DNA of 64,000 bases from Geothrix sp. SG200. Lineage in GTDB: Bacteria > Acidobacteriota > Holophagae > Holophagales > Holophagaceae. Position numbers and translations under genes: made by a program. Below are positions 22,789-31,513 of the stretch, in pieces. Below the pieces are notes generated by a model, which saw only the letters and a program-made list of their open reading frames with translations, had not been told where the DNA came from and made no database searches. Numbering within the stretch: position 1 is the stretch's first letter; the number at the start of each line of letters is the position of its first letter. The DNA lies in NCBI RefSeq assembly GCF_022808935.1, contig NZ_JAKZFR010000003.1, positions 248,001 to 312,000 of the forward strand, given 5' to 3'.

Positions 22789-23220
22789 CTAAGTGAAGTT
22801 GCGCCCTGTGAAGCTGTGGGGCAGCAGATCCTCCAGGCGGTGAAGCTCGCGGCCATGGCGGTTGGCCAGGAGGACCGGCAGCCGCTCGGCGAACTCGGCC
22901 AGCGCCTGCCGGCAGGCGCCGCAGGGTGGCGTCAGCAGGTCCACGTCCGTCACCACCACGGCGGCCACCAGGCCTCCCGGGCGCAGGCCGGCAGCCACGG
23001 CGGCGCTGAGAGCCCCCCGCTCGGCGCAGAGGGTGACGGGGTAGGCGGCATTTTCCACATTGCATCCGGCCACGATGTCGCCCGAGGCGGTCAGCAGCGC
23101 CGCCCCGACCTGGAAGTGGGAGTAGGCGGCGTGGGCATTCGCCCGGGCCTTCCAGGCCGCCTCCAGCAGGGGCGTCCAGGATGGGGATTGGGGATCGTCG
23201 AACACCGGCGCCTCCGTCAC
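22789..23220 (-). CDS. cdd: Cytidine deaminase
   Basis: Zinc enzyme of 143 residues in pyrimidine salvage that converts cytidine or deoxycytidine to uridine forms. Zinc and catalytic signatures are present: CNVENAAYPVTLCAERGA (Cys-Ala-Glu) and PCGACRQ. The GTG at 23220 is chosen because it lies 7 bases after the DUF58 stop and gives normal family length; a much longer open frame continues upstream only as an out-of-frame shadow of the DUF58 gene. Confidence 0.92.
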   Translation of the reverse strand: MTEAPVFDDPQSPSWTPLLEAAWKARANAHAAYSHFQVGAALLTASGDIVAGCNVENAAYPVTLCAERGALSAAVAAGLRPGGLVAAVVVTDVDLLTPPCGACRQALAEFAERLPVLLANRHGRELHRLEDLLPHSFTGRNFT

Positions 23221-23227
23221 GTTCAGA

Positions 23228-24178
23228 TTAGCGGAGGTTCCCGGGGGCCGCTGGGTCTCCGGAACCCTCGGCCTGGGCGAGGGCCAGGGCGCGCCAGCAG
23301 GAGGTATGCCCCCGCACCTCCCGGGTCTCCAGGGGGCCCTGGAGCTCCAGGCTGACCTCCCGCTTCTGGAGGCGGGCCTGGAGCACCGCGCCGGAGAGGC
23401 GCTCCAGCTCCCGCTCGAAGGGCCGGCCCGGGGTCCAGGCGGTGAGGTCGAGCCGCAGATGCAGGCCCTGGGGACGCTCCTCGTGGAAGGTGCGCACCCA
23501 GAGCTGGCTCCGCTGGGCCGTGCGCTTCCAGTGGACGCGGCCTGGGGGATCGCCCGCCCGCCAAGGGCGTGCCCCCTCTGGGCTGCTGGTTCCCTCCTGG
23601 GTGACGGTGCGATGGCCCTCGCCCCGCCATCCCACCGGGGAGGCGGGCGGGGTGCGGGGGTGGGGGAGGATGAGCAGGTCCTGATCCAGGTCGATGAAGC
23701 GGGCCTTCTCCACCAGGCCGAAGGGGAAGCGGGTGCGGAGCTCCAGCCGCCGCGCCTTCGTCCAGCCCCGGTGGCCCGCGCGGGCCTGGAGGACCACCAG
23801 GATCTCGCCATCGGAGGTGGACCGGCCCAGGAAGCCGGGCTCCACCTGGCCGTCCTCCAGGGTGAGGTGGAGTTCCAGGCCCCGGATCCGGCCGCGGCCA
23901 AGGTTCCGGCCCTGGTCCTGGAGGCGGAGCCGGAGGCCGCCCCGGACGCGGGCGAAGAGGTTGCCCTCCTCGAGGCTGGCGATCCGGAGGCCCTGGAGGG
24001 CGCGGCGGCTCAAGACCCCCGAGACCAGGAAGAGGCCCAGCATCAAGGAGAACACCAGGTAGAGCAGGTTGTTCCCGGTGTTCACGGAGAAGGCGCCCAC
24101 CGCCAGCAGGGCCAGCAGGCACTGCACGCCCAGCCCCGTGAGGGAGAGGCGGAGGCGGCGGTCGCTCCAGAGCCTCAC
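23228..24178 (-). CDS. DUF58 membrane-anchored protein
   Basis: A 316-residue protein with two adjacent N-terminal hydrophobic helices (about 12-58). The DUF58 signature follows: RTRFPFGLVEK near residue 150 and the conserved GDPPGRVHWKRTAQRSQLWVR around 215. These proteins usually sit beside MoxR AAA ATPases and von Willebrand or transglutaminase partners, but none is adjacent here. It starts at GTG, overlapping a possible small upstream ORF as GTGA, and is followed closely by cdd. Confidence 0.85.
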   Translation of the reverse strand: MRLWSDRRLRLSLTGLGVQCLLALLAVGAFSVNTGNNLLYLVFSLMLGLFLVSGVLSRRALQGLRIASLEEGNLFARVRGGLRLRLQDQGRNLGRGRIRGLELHLTLEDGQVEPGFLGRSTSDGEILVVLQARAGHRGWTKARRLELRTRFPFGLVEKARFIDLDQDLLILPHPRTPPASPVGWRGEGHRTVTQEGTSSPEGARPWRAGDPPGRVHWKRTAQRSQLWVRTFHEERPQGLHLRLDLTAWTPGRPFERELERLSGAVLQARLQKREVSLELQGPLETREVRGHTSCWRALALAQAEGSGDPAAPGNLR

Positions 24179-24309
24179 GCGGCACCTCCGCCTAATGCAC
24201 GCCTCGCGTGCTCCGGCGCACTCCGCTTGCCGAGGCGGAGCCTCCCTGCGCCGCGCCCTTCTGGCTTCGGCTGCGCCAAAGTGGCACTTCGCTCCTGCTT
24301 CGTGCTCAT
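24175..24309 (-). CDS. Possible 44-residue small ORF coupled to the DUF58 gene
   Basis: An ATG at 24309 opens a basic peptide (begins MSTKQERSATLAQPKPEG, ends GGGAA) whose stop overlaps the DUF58 GTG start as GTGA. It occupies most of the otherwise empty 204-base gap between the DUF58 and permease genes. I recognise no family. The Arg-rich, low-complexity composition could equally be a translated intergenic repeat. Confidence 0.3.
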   Translation of the reverse strand: MSTKQERSATLAQPKPEGRGAGRLRLGKRSAPEHARRALGGGAA

Positions 24310-24382
24310 GGCTCCAGCCTACCCCGCCATGGGATCGGAAATCCGCCTGCTAGCATGGTCCTTCATCCCCACAAGGCCCCCC

Positions 24383-25957
24383 ATGCTGGAACGCGTCCTT
24401 CGCACGAAATCCCTGGAGCAGCTCCGCGCCAGCGCCGAGGAGCCGGAGCACCAGCTCAAGAAGAACCTGGGGGCCTTCGACCTGACCATGTTCGGGATCG
24501 GCGCCATCATCGGGGCGGGCATCTTCTCCAGCATCGGCACTGCCGCGGCCGGGAACATGGCCGATGGGCGCCTCCCTGCGGGACCGGGTCTGGTGCTCAG
24601 CATCCTCATCGTGGCGGTCATCTGCGGCTTCACCGCCCTGGCCTATGCCGAGATGGCCTCCATGATCCCCGTGTCCGGCAGCGCCTATACTTATGCCTAC
24701 GCCACGCTGGGCGAACTGATGGCCTGGATCATCGGTTGGGACCTGCTGCTGGAATACGCCATCTCCAACGTGGCCGTGGCCATCTCCTGGGGCGACTATG
24801 CCCGCAGCTTCCTCTCCACGGTGCTGCACGTGGACATCCCCGGGTGGCTGGGCATGGATCCCCGCAGCGCCCTCAAGCTGGCCCAGGGCGTGCCCGCCAT
24901 GGACCTGGGCGCGAAGCTCCACGCCCTGGCCCAGGCCAAGGCGGGACTCATCAGTGGTGGCGCCACCTTCGCCAACTGGGAGGTGCTGAAGGGCGCGCCC
25001 ACGGTGGGGGGCTTTCCCATCACCATCAACTTCCTCGCGGTGATCATCACCGCGGTCATCACGTGGCTCTGCTACATCGGCATCAAGGAGAGCGCCCGGG
25101 TGAACGGCGTCATGGTGGTGATCAAGGTGATCATCCTGCTGGCCGTGGTGGGACTCGGCGTCAAGTTCATCAGCCCCGGCAACTGGCATCCCTTCGTGCC
25201 CCACGGTTTCCGGGGAATACAGGCCGGCGCGGCCATCATCTTCTTCGCCTTCATCGGCTTCGATGCGGTGAGCACCACCGCAGAGGAATGCCGCAACCCC
25301 GGCCGCGACCTGCCGCGGGGCATCCTCGGCTCCCTGGTCATCTGCACCGTCATCTATGCCGCCGTGGCCCTGGTGGTGACGGGGATGCTGCACTACACCC
25401 GGCTGGGCGGCATCGCGGACCCATTGGCCTACATCTTCACCGAACACAAGATGACGGGCATCGCGGCCGTGATCAGCTTCGGGGCCGTCATCGCCACCAC
25501 GGCCGCCCTCCTCGTCTACCAGGTGGGCCAGCCCCGCATCTTCCTGAGCATGAGCCGCGACGGCCTCCTGGGCTCCTGGTTCGGCAAGGTCCATCCCCGG
25601 TTCAAGACCCCCTCCACGGCGACGGTGCTGACGGGCTTCCTGGTGGCCATCCCCGCCGCTCTGCTCAACATCGACGAGGTGGTGGAGCTCGCCAACATCG
25701 GCACCCTCTTCGCCTTCGTCATCGTCTGCGCGGCCGTGCTCATCCTGCGCAAGCGCCGCCCCGACGCCCCCCGGAAATTCGTCATGCCCTTCGCGTGGCT
25801 CGTGGCGCCGCTGGGGATCTTCGGCTGCTTCTGGATCGCCAAGGGCCTGCCCGTCCTCACCTGGTACCGCTTCTTCGGCTGGTTGGGCATCGGGCTGGTG
25901 ATCTACTTCTTCTTCGGCTCGCGGAACAGCCGCCTGGAGTCGCCAGCTGCGCGATGA
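24383..25957 (+). CDS. APC-superfamily amino-acid permease (cationic amino-acid transporter type)
   Basis: A 524-residue inner-membrane transporter with about 12-13 helices. It begins with the motif common to the YfnA/CAT group (MLERVLRTKSLEQL). TM1 has GIGAIIGAGIF, and later segments include IPVSGSAYTYAYATLGE, GFDAVSTTAEECRNPGRDLP and QPRIFLSMSRDGLLG. Long-chain or cationic amino acids are the likely cargo; specificity cannot be read. The ATG at 24383 is preferred because the family motif starts there. The riboflavin synthase gene follows 18 bases later. Confidence 0.9.
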   Translation: MLERVLRTKSLEQLRASAEEPEHQLKKNLGAFDLTMFGIGAIIGAGIFSSIGTAAAGNMADGRLPAGPGLVLSILIVAVICGFTALAYAEMASMIPVSGSAYTYAYATLGELMAWIIGWDLLLEYAISNVAVAISWGDYARSFLSTVLHVDIPGWLGMDPRSALKLAQGVPAMDLGAKLHALAQAKAGLISGGATFANWEVLKGAPTVGGFPITINFLAVIITAVITWLCYIGIKESARVNGVMVVIKVIILLAVVGLGVKFISPGNWHPFVPHGFRGIQAGAAIIFFAFIGFDAVSTTAEECRNPGRDLPRGILGSLVICTVIYAAVALVVTGMLHYTRLGGIADPLAYIFTEHKMTGIAAVISFGAVIATTAALLVYQVGQPRIFLSMSRDGLLGSWFGKVHPRFKTPSTATVLTGFLVAIPAALLNIDEVVELANIGTLFAFVIVCAAVLILRKRRPDAPRKFVMPFAWLVAPLGIFGCFWIAKGLPVLTWYRFFGWLGIGLVIYFFFGSRNSRLESPAAR

Positions 25958-25975
25958 TGGATCCGGAGCTCTGCC

Positions 25976-26629
25976 ATGTTCACCGGTCTGATCCGACATC
26001 TCGGCACCCTTGAATCCCGGTCCTCCCGGACCGGCGGGGCGCGCCTGCGCATCGCGGCCCCGGCGGACCTGCTGGCGCGGGCGGAGCTGGGGGCCAGCAT
26101 CGCCGTGAACGGCGCCTGCCTCACCAGCGTGGCCGTCGATGGCCGGGCCTGGGAGGCGGACCTCAGCGAGGAGACCTTGGCGAAGACCACCCTGGGCCGC
26201 CTGCCCCTGGGCGCGACCCTGCACCTGGAGCCGGCGCTGCGTGTGGGCGATCCCCTGGACGGCCACCTGGTCTCCGGCCACGTGGACGGCGTGGGACAGC
26301 TGCTGTCGCGACCCCAGGTCCAGGGCGGCGTGGCGGAAGGCATCTGGCGCTTCGCCATGCCCCCGGAGCTGGCGCCCATGACCGCTGCCAAGGGCTCCAT
26401 CGCCGTGGAGGGCATCTCGCTCACGGTGGTGGACTGCGGCCCGGCATGGTTCACCGTGGCCCTCATCCCCGAGACGGTGACGCGGACGGCCCTGGCCACC
26501 ATGCGCCCCGGCGACCCGGTGAACCTGGAGGTTGACCCCATCGGCCGCTTCGTGGCCCGCGCCCTGGCCCTCCGAGCCAGCGACGAGAAGCTCGCGCGCT
26601 TCGCGCAGGGCGGCTGGGACCGGGCCTAG
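25976..26629 (+). CDS. ribE: Riboflavin synthase alpha subunit
   Basis: Dismutates two 6,7-dimethyl-8-ribityllumazine molecules to riboflavin. The 217-residue protein consists of two lumazine-binding repeats. The first starts MFTGLI with SIAVNGACLT and GHLVSGHVDG; the second has GSIAVEGISLTVV. No other rib genes are nearby and no FMN riboswitch is seen in the 18-base gap upstream. The stop overlaps the convergent kelch gene by 4 bases. Confidence 0.95.
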   Translation: MFTGLIRHLGTLESRSSRTGGARLRIAAPADLLARAELGASIAVNGACLTSVAVDGRAWEADLSEETLAKTTLGRLPLGATLHLEPALRVGDPLDGHLVSGHVDGVGQLLSRPQVQGGVAEGIWRFAMPPELAPMTAAKGSIAVEGISLTVVDCGPAWFTVALIPETVTRTALATMRPGDPVNLEVDPIGRFVARALALRASDEKLARFAQGGWDRA

Positions 26630-27906
26630 TTCAGGGGTCCCAGGTCCTTGGCGGGGTCGTAGGCGAGGGTGCCCAGGCCGTCGAAGAGGTAGCCCTTTCC
26701 TAAGGCCGAGCCGGCGCCGTACTGGGCCAGGGGCCTCGGCAGGGGGGCGCCCTGCGTCCAGGTTCCGCTCCCGGGGTCGAAGCGGCACACCGTGGTGAGG
26801 GCCGGCTCAGCGTTGGCGCCCCCGAGCACCACCACCTGGCCGCCGAGGGCCAGGACGGCGTGCTGGTACACCCCGGAGACGGCCGGGAGGGGCGGGGCGG
26901 AGGACCACGTGTCGGTGGCGGGATCGTAGACATCCACCCGCGCCAGCCAGGGGTTCACGGTCCCCCCGGCGTACCCGCCGACCACGTAGAGCTTTCCGTT
27001 GAGGGCGCAGGCGCTGGCCCAGGACCGGGCGACGGGGAGGGGCGCGCAGGTGATCCAGGCGTCCAGGACGGGGTCATAGGCCTCGACTGTGGTGAGATCC
27101 ATGCCCTGGTTCCCGCCCGCGACATAGAGGCGGCCGCCCAGCTCGCAGCCGAAGGCGCCCTGGCGTTCGGTGGGCAGGGGGGCCACGGTGGTCCAGAGTC
27201 CGGTGGCCGGGTCGAACACCTCCGTGGATCGGCTCAAGCCCCCGGCGGCCACGTAGATCTTCCCGCCGATCACGCCCGCCACGGCCGGATCGCGCGGCGT
27301 GGCCAGGCTGGCCCGGGCGGACCAGAGGCCCGTGGCCGGATCGAAGGCCTCCACGGTGGTGAAGTGGTTGCCGAGGGAGTCTCCGCCGCCGAGGACGTAG
27401 ATCACGCCACCCACCGTGGCCGTGGCCACGCGGTAGCGGGACGTGGGCATGGCCGGCAGGGCCGTGTAGGGGGAAGGCGCCACCCGGAAGGTCCCGTTCA
27501 GGGCCTGGGAGGCCGACGCCTGCTTGTCGGAGGCCGTGATCTGGAAGCTGTAGGTGTCTGCCTGGGTGGTGCCGATCGTCACCTGGCCGAAGAGGCTGCC
27601 GTGGGTCACGCCCGTCACGTCCGTGATGGGCTCGCTGATGGACTGGATCGTGGTCCCGGCCCCGTTCTTGATCACGAGGCTCACGGTCGACAGGTCGCCC
27701 CCCATGTCCGTGAAGTCGAAGCTGGCGGATACGGTGGCCGTCCCCCCGCCATGCCCCTGGTACAGCGCGGTGGGGGTGACCGAGAGGTTCGAGAGCGTCG
27801 GCGGATGGGAGGAGGATCCACCCCCCGATCCGCCCCCGCCGCACCCCAGCCAACCCAGGACGAGGACCGAGAGGATTCCCTGGAGAGCGACCGATGCCTG
27901 TCTCAT
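26626..27906 (-). CDS. Kelch-repeat lipoprotein
   Basis: A 426-residue exported protein. The signal peptide ends in a lipobox-like GWLGC followed by a Gly/Ser linker. Residues about 35-140 form an Ig-like domain (LSNLSVTPTALYQG, SYSFQITASDKQAS). Six kelch motifs follow as a predicted beta-propeller, each with a GGxIYVxGG core (for example VGGVIYVLGGGD and LNGKLYVVGGYAGG). It is probably a cell-surface binding protein. The ATG at 27906 is preferred over an upstream GTG because it gives a clean signal peptide. Confidence 0.85.
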   Translation of the reverse strand: MRQASVALQGILSVLVLGWLGCGGGGSGGGSSSHPPTLSNLSVTPTALYQGHGGGTATVSASFDFTDMGGDLSTVSLVIKNGAGTTIQSISEPITDVTGVTHGSLFGQVTIGTTQADTYSFQITASDKQASASQALNGTFRVAPSPYTALPAMPTSRYRVATATVGGVIYVLGGGDSLGNHFTTVEAFDPATGLWSARASLATPRDPAVAGVIGGKIYVAAGGLSRSTEVFDPATGLWTTVAPLPTERQGAFGCELGGRLYVAGGNQGMDLTTVEAYDPVLDAWITCAPLPVARSWASACALNGKLYVVGGYAGGTVNPWLARVDVYDPATDTWSSAPPLPAVSGVYQHAVLALGGQVVVLGGANAEPALTTVCRFDPGSGTWTQGAPLPRPLAQYGAGSALGKGYLFDGLGTLAYDPAKDLGPLN

Positions 27907-28035
27907 GGCTGCTCCATGTGCCGCCTGCACGGAGGGGGTTCACCGGGCCCAGTGTCGTTCCGCGCTGCAGGCTGGGCACGGGAAACTGCGTCCCCCGGGC
28001 AGGGGACCGGCACCTCCATTAAAATTCTCTGGCGC

Positions 28036-28491
28036 CTACTCCCGTGCGCCCTTGCGGATGCGGTCCATCTCGCGCTTCTGTTCGCGGGCCTTCAGGGCCT
28101 CGCGCTTGTCGCCCACGGCCTTGCCCTCGGCCAGGGCCACCTTGACCTTGATCGTTCCCTTTTCATTCAGGTAGATGGCCAGGGGGATGATGGTGAGGCC
28201 CTTGCGGACGACCTTGGCGGTCATCTTGGTGATCTCGGCCTTGTGCAGCAGCAGCTTGCGGGGGCGCAGCGGGTCGTGGTTGGCGTAGGTGCCGAACTCG
28301 TAGGGCGAGATGTGGGCCTGCTTGAGCCACAGCTCCCCGGCCACGGCGTCCACGTAGGCGTCCTGCAGCTGGCCCAGGCCCGCCCGCAGGGCCTTCACCT
28401 CCGTGCCCTGCAGGGCGATCCCCGCCTCCCAGGTCTCCAGGACGTGGTAGTTGTGCAGGGCTTTGCGGTTGCGGACGAGGTCTTCGGACAT
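28036..28491 (-). CDS. smpB: SsrA-binding protein SmpB
   Basis: Binds tmRNA and brings it to stalled ribosomes in trans-translation. The 151-residue protein has the conserved start VRNRKALHNYHV, GTEVKALRAG, and the basic C-terminal tail (DKREALKAREQKREMDRIRKG). The tmRNA gene itself is not in the adjacent sequence. It is divergent from the DedA gene with 47 bases between starts. Confidence 0.96.
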   Translation of the reverse strand: MSEDLVRNRKALHNYHVLETWEAGIALQGTEVKALRAGLGQLQDAYVDAVAGELWLKQAHISPYEFGTYANHDPLRPRKLLLHKAEITKMTAKVVRKGLTIIPLAIYLNEKGTIKVKVALAEGKAVGDKREALKAREQKREMDRIRKGARE

Positions 28492-28538
28492 GACCCCAGT
28501 CTACCCGCCCGGTACACTCGTTCTTTTGGGACGCCGCC

Positions 28539-29195
28539 ATGCTGCAGAAGCTCCTCGCCCCGATCATCGCCTGGATGGTGGCCCTCATGGCCGCCATGGG
28601 GCCCCTGGGCGTCATGCTGCTCATGGCCATCGAGAGCGCCTGCATCCCCCTGCCCAGCGAGGTGATCATGCCCTTCGCGGGCTACCTGGCCTTCCAGGGC
28701 AAGCTCACCTTCCTGGGCCTCGGTGCCGGCAGCCCCGCGGCGCAGATCTGGATCGCCGGGATCTTCGGCGCCCTGGGCTGCAACCTGGGCAGCATCCCCG
28801 CCTACGAGGTGGGCGCCTGGGGCGGCCGGCGCGCCATCGAGAAGTACGGCAAATACATCTGGCTGCACACGGGCCACCTGGACCAGGCCCACCGCTTCTT
28901 CGAGCGCTTCGGCTCAGAGGCCATCATCATCGGCCGCCTGCTGCCCGTGGTGCGCACCTTCATCGCCCTGCCCGCCGGCATCGCCCGCATGAACCGCACC
29001 CGCTTCCACCTCTACACCTTCGTGGGCAGCCTCCCCTGGTGCCTGGGGCTGGCCTGGATCGGCTACAAGCTCGGCGAGAAGTGGAACACCCTGGGCCAGT
29101 ACTTCCACAAGCTCGACGCCGCCATCGGCGCGCTCCTCGTGGCGGGCGTGGCGTGGTTCGTGTACGACCACCTCAAGCACCGGTCCAAGGGCTGA
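28539..29195 (+). CDS. DedA-family membrane protein
   Basis: A 218-residue polytopic protein of the DedA/VTT superfamily, members of which are linked to lipid carrier recycling and envelope homeostasis. Recognisable features are ESACIPLPSEVIMPFAG near residue 30, the re-entrant region with GRLLPVVRTFIALPAGIARM, and PWCLGLAWIGYKLG. About five hydrophobic segments are seen. It ends 20 bases from the convergent TerC gene. Confidence 0.93.
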   Translation: MLQKLLAPIIAWMVALMAAMGPLGVMLLMAIESACIPLPSEVIMPFAGYLAFQGKLTFLGLGAGSPAAQIWIAGIFGALGCNLGSIPAYEVGAWGGRRAIEKYGKYIWLHTGHLDQAHRFFERFGSEAIIIGRLLPVVRTFIALPAGIARMNRTRFHLYTFVGSLPWCLGLAWIGYKLGEKWNTLGQYFHKLDAAIGALLVAGVAWFVYDHLKHRSKG

Positions 29196-29215
29196 GGCCG
29201 CCGGAATCGCAAGGC

Positions 29216-30148
29216 TCACCGGGCCTCCGCCTCGCGGCGCGGGACCAGCCTGGAGGCCAGCATGGCGCCGCCGATCAGGCCGGCGATCACCCCAAGGCTC
29301 CAGACGACGGGGACCTTGTAGACCTCGGAGAGGAGCATCTTGGCGCCGACGAAGACCAGCACCAGGCTGAGGCCGACCTTGAGGAGATGGAACTTCCCCA
29401 CCACCCCGGCGAGCAGGAAGTACAGCGAGCGCAGGCCGAGCATGGCGAAGATGTTCGAGGTGAACACGATGAACGGGTCCTGGGTCACCGCGAAGATGGC
29501 CGGCACGCTGTCCACCGCGAACACCAGGTCGGTCAGCTCCACGGCCACCAGCACCAGGAGCAGCGGGGTGGCGAACCGGCGGCCGCCCTGGACCACCGTG
29601 AAGGCGGGCCCGTGGTAGGCCTCCACCGCCGGCACCAGCCGGCGGAACAGCCTGAACACTGGATTGGCGCGGGGATCGAAGGTCTGGTCCCGGAGCAGCA
29701 GCATCTTGAGGCCGGTGACCACCAGGAAGGCGCCGAACAGATAGATCACCCAGTGGAAGCTGGCGATCAGGGCCGAGCCGAGGGCGACGAAGACGGCCCG
29801 CATGAGCAGCGCGCCCAGGACGCCCCAGAACAGCACCCGATGCTGGTAGGCGGTGGGCACGGAGAACGCGCCGAAGATCAGCACGAAGACGAAGATGTTG
29901 TCCACGCTGAGGGCCTTCTCGATGAGGTAGCCGGTGAGGAAGGCCATGCCCCGCTCCGCGCCGAAGCCGGCCCAGAGCAGGCCGTTGAAGGCCAGGGCGA
30001 GGGCGACCCACACCGCGCTCCAGATGGCCGCCTCCTTCACCGAGACGGCGTGGGCCCGGCGGTGGAACACCCCCAGGTCCAGGGCCAGCATCCCGAGGAC
30101 GAAGGCCAGGAAGCCGGCCCACATCCAGAACGAACCGATGGATTCCAT
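29216..30148 (-). CDS. TerC/Alx-family membrane protein
   Basis: A 310-residue protein with about nine helices of the TerC/Alx family, whose members are implicated in metal (notably manganese) efflux and tellurite or alkaline response. Signatures are EKALSVDNIFVFVLIF and VELTDLVFAVDSVPAIFAVT, each with the acidic residues characteristic of the family. It lies 14 bases downstream of the HPF-like gene in the same operon. No room for a yybP-ykoY riboswitch exists directly upstream. Confidence 0.93.
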   Translation of the reverse strand: MESIGSFWMWAGFLAFVLGMLALDLGVFHRRAHAVSVKEAAIWSAVWVALALAFNGLLWAGFGAERGMAFLTGYLIEKALSVDNIFVFVLIFGAFSVPTAYQHRVLFWGVLGALLMRAVFVALGSALIASFHWVIYLFGAFLVVTGLKMLLLRDQTFDPRANPVFRLFRRLVPAVEAYHGPAFTVVQGGRRFATPLLLVLVAVELTDLVFAVDSVPAIFAVTQDPFIVFTSNIFAMLGLRSLYFLLAGVVGKFHLLKVGLSLVLVFVGAKMLLSEVYKVPVVWSLGVIAGLIGGAMLASRLVPRREAEAR

Positions 30149-30162
30149 GTCGTCTCCTCCGG

Positions 30163-30468
30163 TCAGGCGAGGGGCCGGTCCAGGGCGCGGTCCACGGCGC
30201 GGCCCAGCCGCCGGGACGCGGCGTCAACGGCGGCGTAGAAGTCTCCGGCCACCGCCTCCACCACCTGGCGGGGGCCACCGCGCAGCTCGAACTCGATCCG
30301 GCAGCGCTTGTCCAGGCCGCCCCGCGGCCCGTTCTCGTCGCGGATCCGCACCACCAGCCGCAGGATCCCGTCGGCCCGGCGGGCGATGGCGCTCCCGAGC
30401 CGCCGCTCCAGGTGGGCGCGGAGCGCCTCGCTGGTGGTGAATCCGGCGCTTCGAACCTCGATCCTCAT
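30163..30468 (-). CDS. HPF/RaiA-like ribosome-associated protein (short form)
   Basis: A 101-residue protein resembling ribosome hibernation factors: strand-helix-strand start (MRIEVRSAGFTTSEALRAHL), IVRIRDENG-like strand, and a conserved acidic helix with DFYAAVDAASRRLGRAVD. It lacks the C-terminal dimerisation domain of long HPF. A GGGAGGGGG stretch lies upstream of the ATG. It shares an operon with the TerC gene and is divergent from an NhaR-type regulator. The family assignment is good; its role in this locus is inference. Confidence 0.8.
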   Translation of the reverse strand: MRIEVRSAGFTTSEALRAHLERRLGSAIARRADGILRLVVRIRDENGPRGGLDKRCRIEFELRGGPRQVVEAVAGDFYAAVDAASRRLGRAVDRALDRPLA

Positions 30469-30535
30469 CGTCCCCCTCCCTGGCGCCCGTGGGGCGCAGG
30501 GACAAGATGCGGCCTGGGATAGGTTCCATCAAATT

Positions 30536-30551
30536 TATAATTTCTAAAGAA
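30536..30551 (+). promoter_or_regulatory. AT-rich divergent promoter region: TATAAT box and TTCT-AA-AGAA dyad
   Basis: The 112-base gap between the HPF-like and LysR genes contains a perfect TATAAT (30536-30541) with a poor -35, directly followed by the inverted repeat TTCTAAAGAA (30542-30551). The dyad is a plausible LysR-type site controlling both directions. The surrounding 45 bases are strikingly AT-rich compared with the rest of the window. Confidence 0.4.
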
Positions 30552-30580
30552 TCATTCCATTTTTTGGATATATTCCCGGC

Positions 30581-31483
30581 ATGGCCTGGCTGAACTACCA
30601 CCATCTCCTCTACTTCTGGACGGTGGCCCGCCTGGGCTCGGTGCGCGCGGCCTCCGAGGAGCTGAACGTCAGCCAGCCCGCCCTCAGCACCCAGATCCGC
30701 CAGCTGGAGGAGCGCCTGGAGGAGCGGCTCTTCGAGAAGGATGGGCGCCGCCTCCGGCTCACCGAGGCCGGCCGCCTCGCCTACCGCTACGCCGACGAGA
30801 TCTTCACGCTGGGACGGGAGTTCCAGGGCGAGCTCAAGGGCCGGCCCACGGGGCGGCCGCTACGGCTCGTCGTGGGCGTCTCGGACGTGCTGCCCAAGCT
30901 CATGGTCCACCGCCTCCTCCGGCCGGCCCTGGGCCTCGAGGAGCCCCTGAGGCTCTCCTGCCGGGAGGGCCGCCTGGGCGAGCTGGTGCAGGCGCTCCTG
31001 GCCCACGAGGTGGACCTGGTGCTGTCCGACGTGCCCTGTCCCCCGAGGACCGCGCCCCGTGCCTTCAACCACCTCCTGGGGGTCTGCGGGGTGGACCTCT
31101 TCGCGGCGCCCGGCCTCCTCAAGCGCCACCGAGGGGCCTTCCCCGCGGCCCTGGACGGCGCGCCCCTCCTCCTGCCGGCGGAGGGCACCGCGCTCCGCCG
31201 GGACCTGGACACCTGGTTCGAGCGCCAGGGCCTGAGACCCGTGGTGGCGGGGGACTTCGACGACAGCGCCCTCCTGAAGACCTTCGGCTCGGAGGGGGAG
31301 GGCTTCTTCACGGCGCCCGCGGCGCTGGCGGAGGAGGTCTGCCGCAGCTACGGCGTTCGGCGGGTCTGCGGCCTGGAGGGCCTGCAGGAGCGCGTCTACG
31401 CCATCAGCGCCGCGCGGCGGCTGGTGCATCCGGCCGTGGTCGCCATCCTGAAGAACGCCAAAGAGGAGGTCTTCCCCGCCTGA
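30581..31483 (+). CDS. nhaR: LysR-family transcriptional regulator, NhaR-like
   Basis: A 300-residue protein. The N-terminal winged helix (1-65) starts MAWLNYHHLLYFWTVARLGSV, the form typical of NhaR. The effector-binding domain runs from about residue 90. E. coli NhaR responds to Na+; the effector here is unknown. No antiporter gene is adjacent. Instead the regulator is divergent from the HPF-TerC operon, its most likely target. No clear Shine-Dalgarno precedes the ATG. Confidence 0.85.
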   Translation: MAWLNYHHLLYFWTVARLGSVRAASEELNVSQPALSTQIRQLEERLEERLFEKDGRRLRLTEAGRLAYRYADEIFTLGREFQGELKGRPTGRPLRLVVGVSDVLPKLMVHRLLRPALGLEEPLRLSCREGRLGELVQALLAHEVDLVLSDVPCPPRTAPRAFNHLLGVCGVDLFAAPGLLKRHRGAFPAALDGAPLLLPAEGTALRRDLDTWFERQGLRPVVAGDFDDSALLKTFGSEGEGFFTAPAALAEEVCRSYGVRRVCGLEGLQERVYAISAARRLVHPAVVAILKNAKEEVFPA

Positions 31484-31513
31484 CCCGCACTGGGGGAGGC
31501 GGGGTCCGGAGCC

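Noticed and set aside
25958-25975. FMN riboswitch before riboflavin synthase
   Set aside because: The gap is only 18 bases, and the 204-base gap before the permease has no RFN-like conserved elements that I can see.
24350-26788. Long minus-strand open frame across the permease and riboflavin synthase genes
   Set aside because: It is the antisense shadow of two clear genes; its His/Asp/Gly-rich sequence matches no family.
28492-28538. tmRNA gene next to smpB
   Set aside because: The flanking gaps are too short (47 and about 100 bases) and lack an Ala-like acceptor or tag reading frame.
29950-30160. yybP-ykoY riboswitch expected before some TerC-family genes
   Set aside because: The HPF-like gene starts 14 bases upstream on the same strand, leaving no leader, and no such structure is seen.
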